Shown here: in pieces, positions 10,387-19,753 of the stretch
Layout: each line of letters begins with the position of its first letter
How positions within the stretch are numbered: the stretch's first letter is position 1
DNA from: Boothiomyces macroporosus
Lineage: Eukaryota; Chytridiomycota; Chytridiomycetes; Rhizophydiales; Terramycetaceae
Assembly: GCA_027604185.1 (NCBI GenBank)
Contig: JADGKB010000146.1
Location: 1 to 29,038, forward strand
Length of the DNA: 29,038 bases
Direction of reading: 5' to 3'
The notes under the pieces: model-generated
The model's input: the letters and a program-made list of their open reading frames with translations, nothing else
Database searches by the model: none
Told to the model about the DNA's origin: nothing
Translations under genes and position numbers: made by a program

Positions 10387-11379
10387 ATGAAACACCTAAT
10401 CACACTTCGCGACTTGAGCAAACCTCAAATACTGCAATTAATCAAAAGATCATTGGAATTGAAAGCGCATGTTTACAAGCAGTCACCAGCAGAAATCCCC
10501 AGCTTAAAAGGGAAAACGCTGGGTATGATTTTCACAAAACGCTCAACCAGAACTAGAGTATCAGCTGAAACAGGATGGGCATTTTATGGAGGACATCCAT
10601 TATTTTTGGGATCGCAAGATATTCAACTTGGCGGTGGGGAACCATTATCAGTGACAGCCAAAGTGGTGTCCTCTATGGTTGATTGTATCCTAGCTAGAGT
10701 GGGTGACCATTCAGAAATAATTGTACACTAAACTAATCTCAGGAATTGGCACAATATTCCAAAGTTCCTGTCATAAATGCGTTATCTGCAAAGTATCATC
10801 CATTGCAGATTCTTGCAGATTTGATGACTCTTTATGAAACTTACATTCCTGATGGTAACTTTAACTCATTTAGTGTTGAATCACAAATCTACCGAAAGCG
10901 ATCCATTGCCGCCTTTGCCCAATCTGAATATCGCCTGGGTGGGAGATGCGAATAATATTATAAACTCAATGTTGGTTACTTATCCTAGATTGGGACTCAA
11001 TGTCAAAGTGGCAACACCTAAAGACTATCCTATTCTTCCGGATGTACTCGAATACAGCAAACAACATGGAAATGTGGAGGTATATAGCGACCCAGTTCTA
11101 GCAGTTAAGAATGCTGATATTATAGTGACTGATACTTGGGTGTCTATGGGACAAGAGGCAGAACATCAACAGAGATTAAAGAGCTTCAAAGGATTCCAAG
11201 TCACTGAAGAGTTGGGTAAACATGCCAAGCCCGACTGGAAATTTATGCATTGTCTGCCAAGAAAACCTTACGAAGTAGATGACACCGTATTTAATGGGCC
11301 AAGATCTTTGATTTATCCTGAAGCAGAAAACAGAAAGTATACTGTGATGGCGGTATATGAGGCATTGATGAATAAATAA
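10387..11379 (+). CDS. Ornithine carbamoyltransferase
   Basis: Condenses ornithine and carbamoyl phosphate to citrulline in arginine biosynthesis. The protein is 317 aa. Exons are 10387-10722, 10743-10854 and 10874-11379; introns are 20 nt (10723-10742) and 19 nt (10855-10873). Carbamoyl-phosphate-binding STRTR is at residues 53-57; the HPLQILAD block (normally HPxQxLAD) and the ornithine-site HCLPR near the C-terminus are intact. The ATG at 10387 starts [11 protein letters not shown], which is already the beginning of the mature enzyme, and an in-frame TGA lies just upstream (10360-10362). So no mitochondrial transit peptide is encoded unless a further 5' exon exists. A cytosolic enzyme, as in budding yeast, is the simplest reading. 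The 3' end reads AATAAATAAA over the stop. Confidence 0.95.
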
Positions 11380-11676
11380 AACACGTGCATTTCATAATAA
11401 GATGCAATTAGAATTGAATTAGTTTCTACGATCTTTAATGCCATCTCTCCATTGAATAAATAAAACATTGCTTTTGAATATTGAAATTGGCAGCCTAGAA
11501 ACTCTTTTAAATCCAACCGCTTTGGGCATTTATAAATAAATATGCTGATGGAATAATCAAAGATAATAGGCTATCCTCGTTTCGTGTTTCTCTTTGGCTC
11601 AAAACACAAACAAAACTAGGGTTAGGGTTAATGTGGCTTCTGCTTCAAATTCACTCCACACGAAAACTTGATAAAA
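11380..11676. promoter_or_regulatory. Spacer with telomere-like TAGGGTTAGGGTTA box
   Basis: This 297-bp spacer lies between OTC and the CDC50 gene. At 11617-11630 it carries TAGGGTTAGGGTTA, two units of the common telomere repeat, 46 nt before the CDC50 ATG. Single short copies of this kind act in other fungi and plants as promoter boxes bound by telobox or Myb-type factors (for example Tbf1). No ORF or RNA gene is seen in the rest. Confidence 0.5.
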
Positions 11677-12969
11677 ATGCCTCCAAAGGAAAGTAAAAAA
11701 CCAGAAAGTACGGATATATTAACGTAGACACATCATTTAAACAGCAACGGCTCAAGTCCTGGCAACCGTTGCTCACTCCAAAATCAGTTATTCCTGCCTT
11801 TTTCATTATTGGTTTAATATTCATACCTATTGGTGCCGTATTGTATATCGCTTCCGACAATGTATCCGATTGTAACTGTAGGTACATCAAACCGTATTCG
11901 ACTATACAAATTGTAAGAATGCTCCATCCACATTTACTACTCCAACAGAGAATAACGGGATTACTAAATGGAAATACAACCCGGATACAAAGGAGTGTAC
12001 CATCCAGTTTCAAGTCGAAAAGTCAATCAATGCGCCAGTCTATTTGTATTATCGATTGACCAACTTTTATCAGAATAATAGAAAGTATGTAAAGTCATTT
12101 GATTTGAATCAGCTAAAGGGAGATGCAGTACCTAGTGGAAGTATTAATTCATTGTGTTCTCCTGTGGATGTTCCTAAAACTGGTGTTACTGTCAGCATCA
12201 ACGGTGTTTCCGTTGCCCCTGATGCTGATGCGGTATATTACCCTTGTGGTTTGATTGCCAATTCCTTATTTTCAGGTAATTCGTTGGTAATTTAAAGACA
12301 ATATTTACAATAATATCACCTGTATCGATTCACCAGGAGTTTGCTCCATCAACGATCCAACTAGCACCGTGTTATATAATATTTCTTCCAAGGGGATCGC
12401 ATGGCCATCAGATGCAGATAAATATGGAAAATCTTCTTATTTGACTAACCCTGCGTTTGCAAATAATATCACAACAAAAGTTATCCCGCCACCTTTCTGG
12501 AGAGATGCGTTCCCGCAATGGAAAAACGGATATACAGCAAGCAATTTCCCAGATCTTAATACTTGGGAGCATTTCCAAGTATGGATGAGAACTGCTGGTC
12601 TGCCAACATTTAGAAAGCTATATGGTGTAAATTCGCAAAATCAATTAAACTACGGACTGTGGCAACTGGTTATTGTACAAAGTAATTATAAATAACAATA
12701 GATTTTGACTGTGACAAATTTGGAGGAACAAAATCTATTGTGTTATCTTCGACTTCGATTTTAGGAGGAAAGAACTACTTTTTGGGATCTGCATATGTCG
12801 TTATTGGTGCTTTGTGTGTGGCTTTGGGTATTGCGTTCCTGATTAGAAACTTGGTTAACCCAAGGTATTTTATTATTAACACAGAAAACTTGGTGACCAC
12901 ACACTATTGTCTTGGAATCAAAATGCCCCAAGCAGACCTGAACAAAACTCTTTATTAGCTGGGCAATAA
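11677..12969 (+). CDS. CDC50/LEM3 family beta-subunit of P4-ATPase lipid flippases
   Basis: Chaperone and accessory subunit that brings P4-ATPase phospholipid flippases out of the ER and supports their catalysis. The protein is 396 aa. Six exons: 11677-11707, 11728-11861, 11882-12275, 12298-12681, 12702-12864 and 12885-12969. Introns are 20, 20, 22, 20 and 20 nt. Two membrane helices flank a large Cys-containing lumenal loop: VIPAFFIIGLIFIPIGAVLY near the N-terminus and SAYVVIGALCVALGIAFL near the C-terminus. Family blocks are LYYRLTNFYQNNRKY, PCGLIANSLF, GIAWPSD, HFQVWMRTAGLPTFRKLYG and the cytosolic end NPRKLGDHTLLSWNQ. The last block appears only after removing intron 5. The stop TAA sits in AATAAA, and the stop of the convergent LRR gene begins two bases downstream (1 nt gap). 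Confidence 0.95.
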
Positions 12970-12970
12970 A

Positions 12971-14352
12971 CTAATCTTTTAAAAGAATTTCTTTCTTGGC
13001 ATACAAGTAAGAGTAGCACTGTGATGAGAGCGCGTGTTCAGAGAACCACATCGTAGGATCAAATATCCCGACAGAGTTTTCATCCAAAAAAGTATCTGCC
13101 AATGTGCTAATAGAAGCAAATGGTATAAAACAAGTCTTGCATAGCATTTCAAAGACGTGTCGTTTCAATTCATGTGGGAGGGGTAACAAAACAACAGACC
13201 TACAACAAACCAAAAACTTTTTCGCATTTTCAGTCTGATTAGCAATATTCTTATCCAACAGTTCCTCCAACTCTTCATCAGCCTGATGATCCAGTGATAT
13301 ATCGGTCAAATATGAATTATAAGCAAGATTTTCTTTGATTGACTTTATCATTGGGCCATGTTGTTCAAATTCTGAAATATTGAAAGAGTGTAGTCCTCTG
13401 TTCTTTCTAATCATGGTTAGCACCTCTTGGTCAAGCTCTTTCGTTTCAAAAGCGTCGTTGAATGATACGGATAGAGATTGTAGAACGCAGTTGTAACGTA
13501 ATGATTTGAATATCCAGGCGGCGTCCGTTTTATTTTGGTTGGCTGTTGTTAAAGACAAAACAGTTAGGCTGGTATTGGATTTTAATCCATTCGAAAGGTG
13601 GAACAGGCCATCTTTTTCAGGATCAAACTCTGCAATCTCCAGGCTAACCAATTTAGTTGTAGTAGACAGATAGTCACCTATTGCCTTCAAACCTTTTGCA
13701 CCCACAAAGTTTTCTTGTATATCAAGCATCTTTATAGATTTACTCCTTTGAAGTCCGTCTATAAAAGCACAAACATGCTCTGAACCCATGCCATTGTCAA
13801 TCAAGACAACGCTCGCTAATGTTTTATGCTCTCCCAACAGTTTTCCAATCCTTTTACAATCTCCAATCGATAACTTGATTTTTTGAAAGGATATCGTCGC
13901 CAATGCTTTTGGTAAAGCTAAATTATGATTGATTGGTGTATTAACGAATTCCACATATTGCACTGAACTGGCTTTTATCGAATCGCCACTGCTCTCTGGT
14001 ACTACGATATCTCTATTAATATACACTCACCTTCGAATCGCAAATGAAAGATTGTGGTATTGTTGTTTAGTATCTTGGTGATTGTATTCATTATCGCTGG
14101 TGACAGCTTGACATCTTTGATCTGAATTTCGCTAAGAACGGATTTCTCCAAGACTGTCGATACCAAATCCAAATAGTCGACCCATAGCTTGTTTACCTGA
14201 ATTATATCTGCAAATTTCAATTGATTTGCTAATATATTGAAATCTTTGTCTGACAATTCCTTCTTGTTTTTGTATTTGATTCCCAATTCTTCTACTGAAG
14301 TATAAAATCCTTGGCTTGGCATTTCATCAAACAAGTCTTCGTCTTCATCCAT
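12971..14352 (-). CDS. Leucine-rich repeat protein (RanGAP/RNH-like repeats)
   Basis: The protein is 453 aa, with exons 14352-14031 and 14010-12971 and one 20-nt intron (14011-14030) that begins GTGAGT rather than GTA. The acidic N-terminus (MDEDEDLFDEMPSQ) is followed by repeats of about 28 residues of the ribonuclease-inhibitor type, for example LASVVLIDNGMGSEHVCAFI, IKMLDIQENFVGAKGLKAIG and LTVLSLTTANQNKTDAAWIF. A C-terminal non-repeat helical part follows (LPLPHELKRHVFEMLCK...). No catalytic motif, membrane segment or signal peptide is visible. Such proteins usually act as binding scaffolds; the partner cannot be told. The TAG stop is one base from the convergent CDC50 stop, so the two 3' ends must overlap. 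Confidence 0.85.
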
Positions 14353-14898
14353 ATTGGGGCAAGATCCACCTTACTTTGGCCATTGATCAAGTAGCCTTTG
14401 TTGCACCTATCAATTTATGAATAAAAACATCAATGTAAAGGGCTCCTTGGGCTATAATGTGGACTTAAATTAAACTAGAGGTGTCGCTTTTCGGAACAAA
14501 TTTCAGGACATTGCACAGTCTGTTGACCTATGATTCACGCAACTTCACCTTCAAGACTTGAAAATACAAATAGCTTGTAAGTCACGTTGCTGATCAGCAA
14601 AGTAACTTTATAAACTAAAATCTGATTTGCTCATCAGTTGGCTGTTTAAGAGACGAGAAACAGTTTCGCAAAGTAATTGAACAAGGTACCCCACCTTGCT
14701 CAAACTCTTGCGATATCCAATCCGCTGTCGTTTTAATCTCAGCTTTAATAAGTCATTTAATATTGCATCTCAATTTGCTGAGATTAATTTTGGGGTGGTC
14801 AAAAAACATGTGACGTTTTTTAATGCTGGAAATTTATAAACAAACAAAAATCGCGAAAAGAGTTTATCTTGGAATCACACTGATTTTGTTTCACTTGA
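14353..14898. other. Divergent intergenic region between LRR and PUF genes
   Basis: About 545 bp that must contain both promoters. It holds a 12-bp perfect palindrome, TGCTGATCAGCA (14588-14599), a related inverted piece nearby (TTTGCTCATCAG), and a TATA-like ATTTATAAAC at 14830. No convincing ORF or RNA gene is seen. A further 5' exon of the PUF gene cannot be excluded. Confidence 0.4.
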
Positions 14899-16800
14899 AT
14901 GATAACCCACGGAGAACCAGACATTCCACTGAAAGACGCGATTCAAGATCCAATAAAATTCTCGTTTCCGTTTCTGATGGACGATGTATATTTCAGATAC
15001 GATATCAACAGCCCAACACTTAATAATGCAGCGACAATCATCCAATCAAACTATAGAGGTTACTCGTCGCGAGCAAAAGTACAAGATTGTTAACCCTAGC
15101 AACTACATGCTCTTCAAAGAGAGTGTCTCATGCTTAGGAAGCAGTTGCAGGAAAAGAACTCTTTATTAGCACAGTATTCCAAGGAGCTCAACAATAGCGA
15201 AATTACGGTTACAGAATTGCGAAATGTATACTTTATCTAACAGCAGGCTCTAGATGCGATGGATATTCAATCAACTAAAGATAGCATGTACTCACTCCCT
15301 TCATCGCGTTCAACGCTGTTCCAGGCATCCAACTTTGAAATGCCACGTCAACAAGAAACCTATCCGCTAAAGATGAAGTCTGAACCTGTGGTTCCGCGCA
15401 TGGAAGAAAGACCCTTCATTCCTCTTTCTCAGTCTGAAAGCTTTTGGAACCCTAAAGCAGAGCCAAAAAGAAGTGGATCTGACCCTGAACTGGCTTCGGC
15501 AGACTACTTTCGTCAAATATGGAGTCCAATTAATACAACTGTTCCTAGAGCTCCTGTAAAATCCATGTCCAGTAGCAGTCTTCCAGGGCTGCAAGAAGTT
15601 AATTACAACGATCCACAAATCTTGAACAACACCCTTGCAAATTTCAACTCGCAATCTTTTAATGATACCAAAGAATATAAAACAACATTCAAGGTACTCT
15701 TGTATTTATAGTAGAATTTAGTCGAGAAAATAGTAAAGACAAACGATCAGCCTTGTTCCATCTTTTTACAGCAACGACTTCGTGTTGAAAACCATGAAGT
15801 AAAGTCTTTGATTTTTGATGCAATCATGGGCCATGTATTGTCTCTAATGAAGAATAGATTCGGCAATTTCTTGATCCAGTGCTGCTTGGAATGTGGTACT
15901 GATGAACAGATACAAGCTTTATGCTCAAAAATGCGAGGCCATGTAGTACAGCTATCATGCGATCGATTTGGGTGTCACGTAATGCAAAAAGCCATTGAAA
16001 AGCTTGGCCAGGATGTCAAACTTATGCTGATCTCTGAGCTATTCCAATCTATTCCAGAAACCTTTACCCATAGATTTGCTTGTCATGTTTGGCAGCGGGT
16101 ATTTGAAATTAAATGGAACCCTGGAACCCCTTCAATTATGGACTATATCCAAAGCTCAGTTGTCGGCCAGTGGGCTACTATTGCGAACGATGAAAATGGG
16201 AGCTTGGTCGTTCAATGTATTTTTGAGCACTGTAGCCAACAAGAAAAGCTGCAGGTGATCAATGAAATATTTGCTTGTACTGCAGATATTGCTAAAGGTA
16301 ATTTACATTTAATCAAAAGGTCAATGGGGTAACTGGGTTATCCAGCATATTTTGGAGCATGGCTTGTCCTCGGAACAAAACCATATCATTAGTGTAGTCT
16401 TAGAAAACGTTTTCGAAATGAGCATTGATCAATATGCTAGCAAAGTTGTAGAAAAGTGTGTAAAAATTGCGTCTAAAAGAGATTTACAACAATTCGTAGA
16501 AGAAATCATCAAGGTAGAATCAGACAGAGAGTAATTCAAGCTAATGGTAGGTGTCCATATATTCTATCTATGATGAACAACCAATACGGAAATTATGTTG
16601 TTCAAAATGTCTTGTCGGTTGCCGAAAGCAGTCAACGTGAGTCTTGCGTAAAGCTATTGGCACCGCATATACCTGTATTAAGAGCCTCAAAGTATGGACA
16701 ACGAGTTGCTTCTCTATGTGAAAAGTATATCAGATTGGCCCAACACAAATTCAATCCCCAGTCGATGATCAACAACACTGGGTATAACATCGTCTTGTAA
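14899..16800 (+). CDS. PUF (Pumilio) RNA-binding protein with N-terminal IQ motif
   Basis: Binds specific mRNA 3' UTRs to control translation and decay. The protein is 598 aa. Exons are 14899-15078, 15100-15225, 15247-15693, 15715-16297, 16320-16530 and 16551-16800; introns are 21, 21, 21, 22 and 20 nt. Near the N-terminus residues 48-58 (IQSNYRGYSSR) fit the calmodulin-binding IQ consensus IQxxxRGxxxR, followed by a helical, coiled-coil-like stretch (LHALQRECLMLRKQLQEK). A disordered middle leads to eight PUF repeats from about residue 255 to the end. Their recognition helices read in order: CSIFLQ, GNFLIQ, GCHVMQ, ACHVWQ, GSLVVQ, GNWVIQ, ASKVVE, GNYVVQ. The SxxxE in repeat 7 is the canonical guanine reader. 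Intron 2 ends CAGCAG, so an 18-nt variant adding one Gln is possible. An additional upstream exon cannot be excluded. Confidence 0.93.
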
Positions 16801-16962
16801 TTCCTGTGCTTATGCTTTCATATACCCTTGAAAGAATATGGAATACTTTTTAATTTTTTGTTATTTCCTTTTTATCTATATTTTGGTAATCGTAATAAAA
16901 CAATATAGTACTGATTTTGATTACCTAGAACTTTTTCAACTGAAACAACACGTCACCGCAGA

Positions 16963-18849
16963 ATGTCTATAAGGTCAGCAAAGAAAGCCTCCGCCTCCAG
17001 AATCAATAGTGCTGAAGCAGGAAAGCCTTCAGTGGTTGCATCTATTCCACCTCAGGATTTAACTGATGTAGTTGAGCCAAACGCGTCAGAAGCTCCAAAT
17101 AGAGAATCTGTAGAAAGAACAGTAGAGGAGCTGGAAGAAGACGAAATCAAAGAATTGGTTGATGTATTTCAAAAAAGAATGGAGCTACTACCATTACCCA
17201 TTGATTTACTCAAACAGGGACTATCAGAAATTGGACCATCTCCAGATCATTTAAAAAGTGTATACCACAAATTATCACTCCCAGTAATATTGAATTAAAG
17301 ATAGTTTCGAGATTTAGTGGATATCTCTGGCCTTTCAGAATTTGCGTATATTTTCAACTTGGAGCTGCAAGGAAACAAAATCAAAGGTATACTGGAATTG
17401 ACAAGACATTTCTCCACTAGCTTCAATGAGATATTTAATTCAGGTCGATTTGTCGGATAATGATTTGTCAGAAAGCATTGTGTTTGAACCAGCACCATTC
17501 AATCTGCAAGATGTCAACCTGTCACAAAATCACATTCTAGATATTGGAGATTTGTCGATTCATAGATTCTTGACTAGGTTGGCATTTGATGGTACTATAT
17601 AACTAAACCTTGATAATTTGGTAACAGATGTATCCGGACTTTCAGAGTGTTTAAATCTAAAGCATCTTTCTTTTGCAAGAAACAGGGTTCAAGATATCGC
17701 ACCATTGGCAGGCTTACCTCTTAAATACTTGAACATCGTAACACTCGACTAATGAAAGGAAAGTAACGACGTGGAATCAATGGAAATTGTAAAAACGCTG
17801 GAAAATTTGCAAGAACTGTATGCATCATCAAACAGGATCCAAAGTATCAGCTGCCTAGAAAGTCACAAGAATATTAGTGTATTGGATTTGGAAAGTAATT
17901 TAATCGAAAGCCCAGAAATGGTTTCCTTGCTTTCAACTCTCCCATTATTGAGACATTTAAAGATTGCATTGAATCCAATTGAAAATCTGCTGCAGATCAG
18001 TCCAGAAGGTGAAAATGACTTTCCTATCCACGATAATGCCTATTACCCTCCAAGTTTCCGTTTGAAGACTGTGTTTCTGGTACCAAGACTAACAGTCCTG
18101 AATTCCATTCCAGTTACACCGGAAGAAAAGGTTGCTTCAGTTAATATTTACAATCCAACGACCATAGTTAAAATCAGTAAGCAGCATCAGCACCAAACAA
18201 AGCAGCAAGCGTTAGCATATGCAAGGATAAAGGCAGAAGACCTAATGCGAGCAAAGAGACTGAGACCAATTGTATTGTGCGGCCCAAGTGGAAGTGGTAA
18301 AAGAACTCTTGCTGCAAGACTCCTTCGCGATCATCCTCACATTTATGGTCTATCCATTTCCCATACAACGAGGAAGCCAAGACCTGGAGAAGAACATGGG
18401 GTCCACTATTGGTTTGTGTCAAAGAAGGAGATGATGCAAATGAACCAGGAAGGCAAATTCATTGAAATGGTTACACTATTTGGTAATATGTATGGGACAA
18501 GTATGGAGTCCATCGACAGAGTCACTGAACAAGGAAAGATCTGTATTCTAGCCCTAGAATATGAAGTAAGTACGATTAATATTAGGGAATGATGGCGATC
18601 CAAAAATCATCCTTAAAGCCTAGATATATAATGATTACCACTTCCAGCATTCACATTCTGGAACAGAGACTGGCAAAGAGGGTTGGAAACGAAGACGATC
18701 ATCAGCAATGGGTAACCAAAGCAAAAGAAGCCCAAAACTATGAGGGAATAGATCATGTGATTGTTAACGATGATTTGGAGAAGGCAGTTGCTGAGTTGGA
18801 GAGCTACTGTTTAGATTTGTATTGGAAAGAATTTGACCAGGATGATTAA
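16963..18849 (+). CDS. LRGUK-like protein: leucine-rich repeats plus guanylate kinase domain
   Basis: The protein is 594 aa. Exons are 16963-17283, 17305-17386, 17406-17591, 17613-17737, 17759-18565 and 18586-18849. Introns are 21, 19, 21, 21 and 20 nt. The architecture is a short charged N-terminus, SDS22-type leucine-rich repeats (about residues 115-330; VDLSDNDLS, VNLSQNHILDI, LSFARNRVQDI, LYASSNRIQSI), then a guanylate kinase domain. The GK domain has the P-loop GPSGSGKRT at 413-421 and the GMP-site segment SHTTRKPRPGEEHGVHYWFV. Animal LRGUK has the same order and is needed for sperm head and flagellum formation; activity of the GK domain is not assured. Intron 3 is odd: the boundary that preserves the repeat consensus ends TG, not AG (17592-17612). 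A GT-AG alternative would be 36 nt (17592-17627) and remove five residues. Confidence 0.9.
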
Positions 18850-18926
18850 CTTTAAATACAGTTCTAAAGTTTTACTATTCTTTCGATTAAAGTTTAAAAT
18901 AGAGTTCTTGCTCTTTAACTTTTTGA

Positions 18927-19748
18927 ATGGAACTGATCTTTTCACTTCGAGGACACAGTGCAGGGATCACCTCGATATCAATTGAAGACAATCACTTGCT
19001 ATCTGGAGACTCGGAAGGGACGCTGATATACTGGGATTTGGAGATTAGGCGGCCAATTTCATCCTGGAAAGCTCACAACTCTTCAATCTTGAAGACTGCA
19101 ATCCAAAATAATTTCTATTCTCAGGGAAGAGATGATTTAATTAGAGTATGGAACAAAAACTATGAACTGCTCGGCCAGTTTCCCGCATACTCGCTCTCTT
19201 TTTGTGGGTTTGCAATTAACAACGAAAAGATGGTGTATCCACTAGAGTACTCTTTGGTAGTTTTAAAACTGGATGGAATGGAAATTGAAAGAGAAATTCA
19301 ACTTGATAAAAAGTATGGAAACTGTCTCTCGTTAGCGATACAAGACGGAGAAGTGCATGGAGGGTTTGAAGATGGCAGTGTTGTATCATTTGGAAAGGAA
19401 CAGAAATCCATCAAAGTGATGAATGAGCCGCTTTTAACCCTGGATTTTGAAAAGTATTTATATTGCGCAGGTGCTGAGAGTTTTATAGCAAAAATAGTTG
19501 GAGATGAAATTGAGAAAATTCAATTAGCTAATCCTGGTATTTCACAAATTACGTGTTATAATGGTGTAATATTTGGAGCTTGTTGGGATTCCTCTATTGT
19601 AAAGATAGGAGAGGAAATAGAATATTACAATGAACACAGGGAAGCTATCAGATGTGTTTCAGTTGGAAAAGTTAATTTAAAGAAGGCGTCAACCATTGTA
19701 TGCATTGGATCGGATGATGCGAGAATATCAGTATGGAAATTAGAATAA
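18927..19748 (+). CDS. WD40 repeat protein, Asa1/GNB1L-like
   Basis: Intronless, 273 aa, a complete seven-bladed WD40 propeller by length. It opens with LRGHSAGITSISI, GDSEGTLIYWDLEIRRPISSWKAH and SQGRDDLIRVWNK, a combination typical of the Asa1 (ASTRA-associated protein 1) / GNB1L group, and closes with SDDARISVWKLE. In fungi Asa1 belongs to the ASTRA/TTT complex that helps PIKK kinases mature; animal GNB1L acts in the same pathway. The assignment rests on the N-terminal blade pattern and short length; another WD40 family cannot be excluded. The ATG at 18927 is preceded directly by ACTTTTTGA. The TAA stop lies in AATAAA, and the convergent glutamate kinase gene stops 5 bp away. Confidence 0.72.
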   Translation: MELIFSLRGHSAGITSISIEDNHLLSGDSEGTLIYWDLEIRRPISSWKAHNSSILKTAIQNNFYSQGRDDLIRVWNKNYELLGQFPAYSLSFCGFAINNEKMVYPLEYSLVVLKLDGMEIEREIQLDKKYGNCLSLAIQDGEVHGGFEDGSVVSFGKEQKSIKVMNEPLLTLDFEKYLYCAGAESFIAKIVGDEIEKIQLANPGISQITCYNGVIFGACWDSSIVKIGEEIEYYNEHREAIRCVSVGKVNLKKASTIVCIGSDDARISVWKLE

Positions 19749-19753
19749 ACATT

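Noticed and set aside
11617..11630. Telomere end or chromosome fusion scar
   Set aside because: Only two repeat units, with normal genes on both sides and no degenerate repeat flank.
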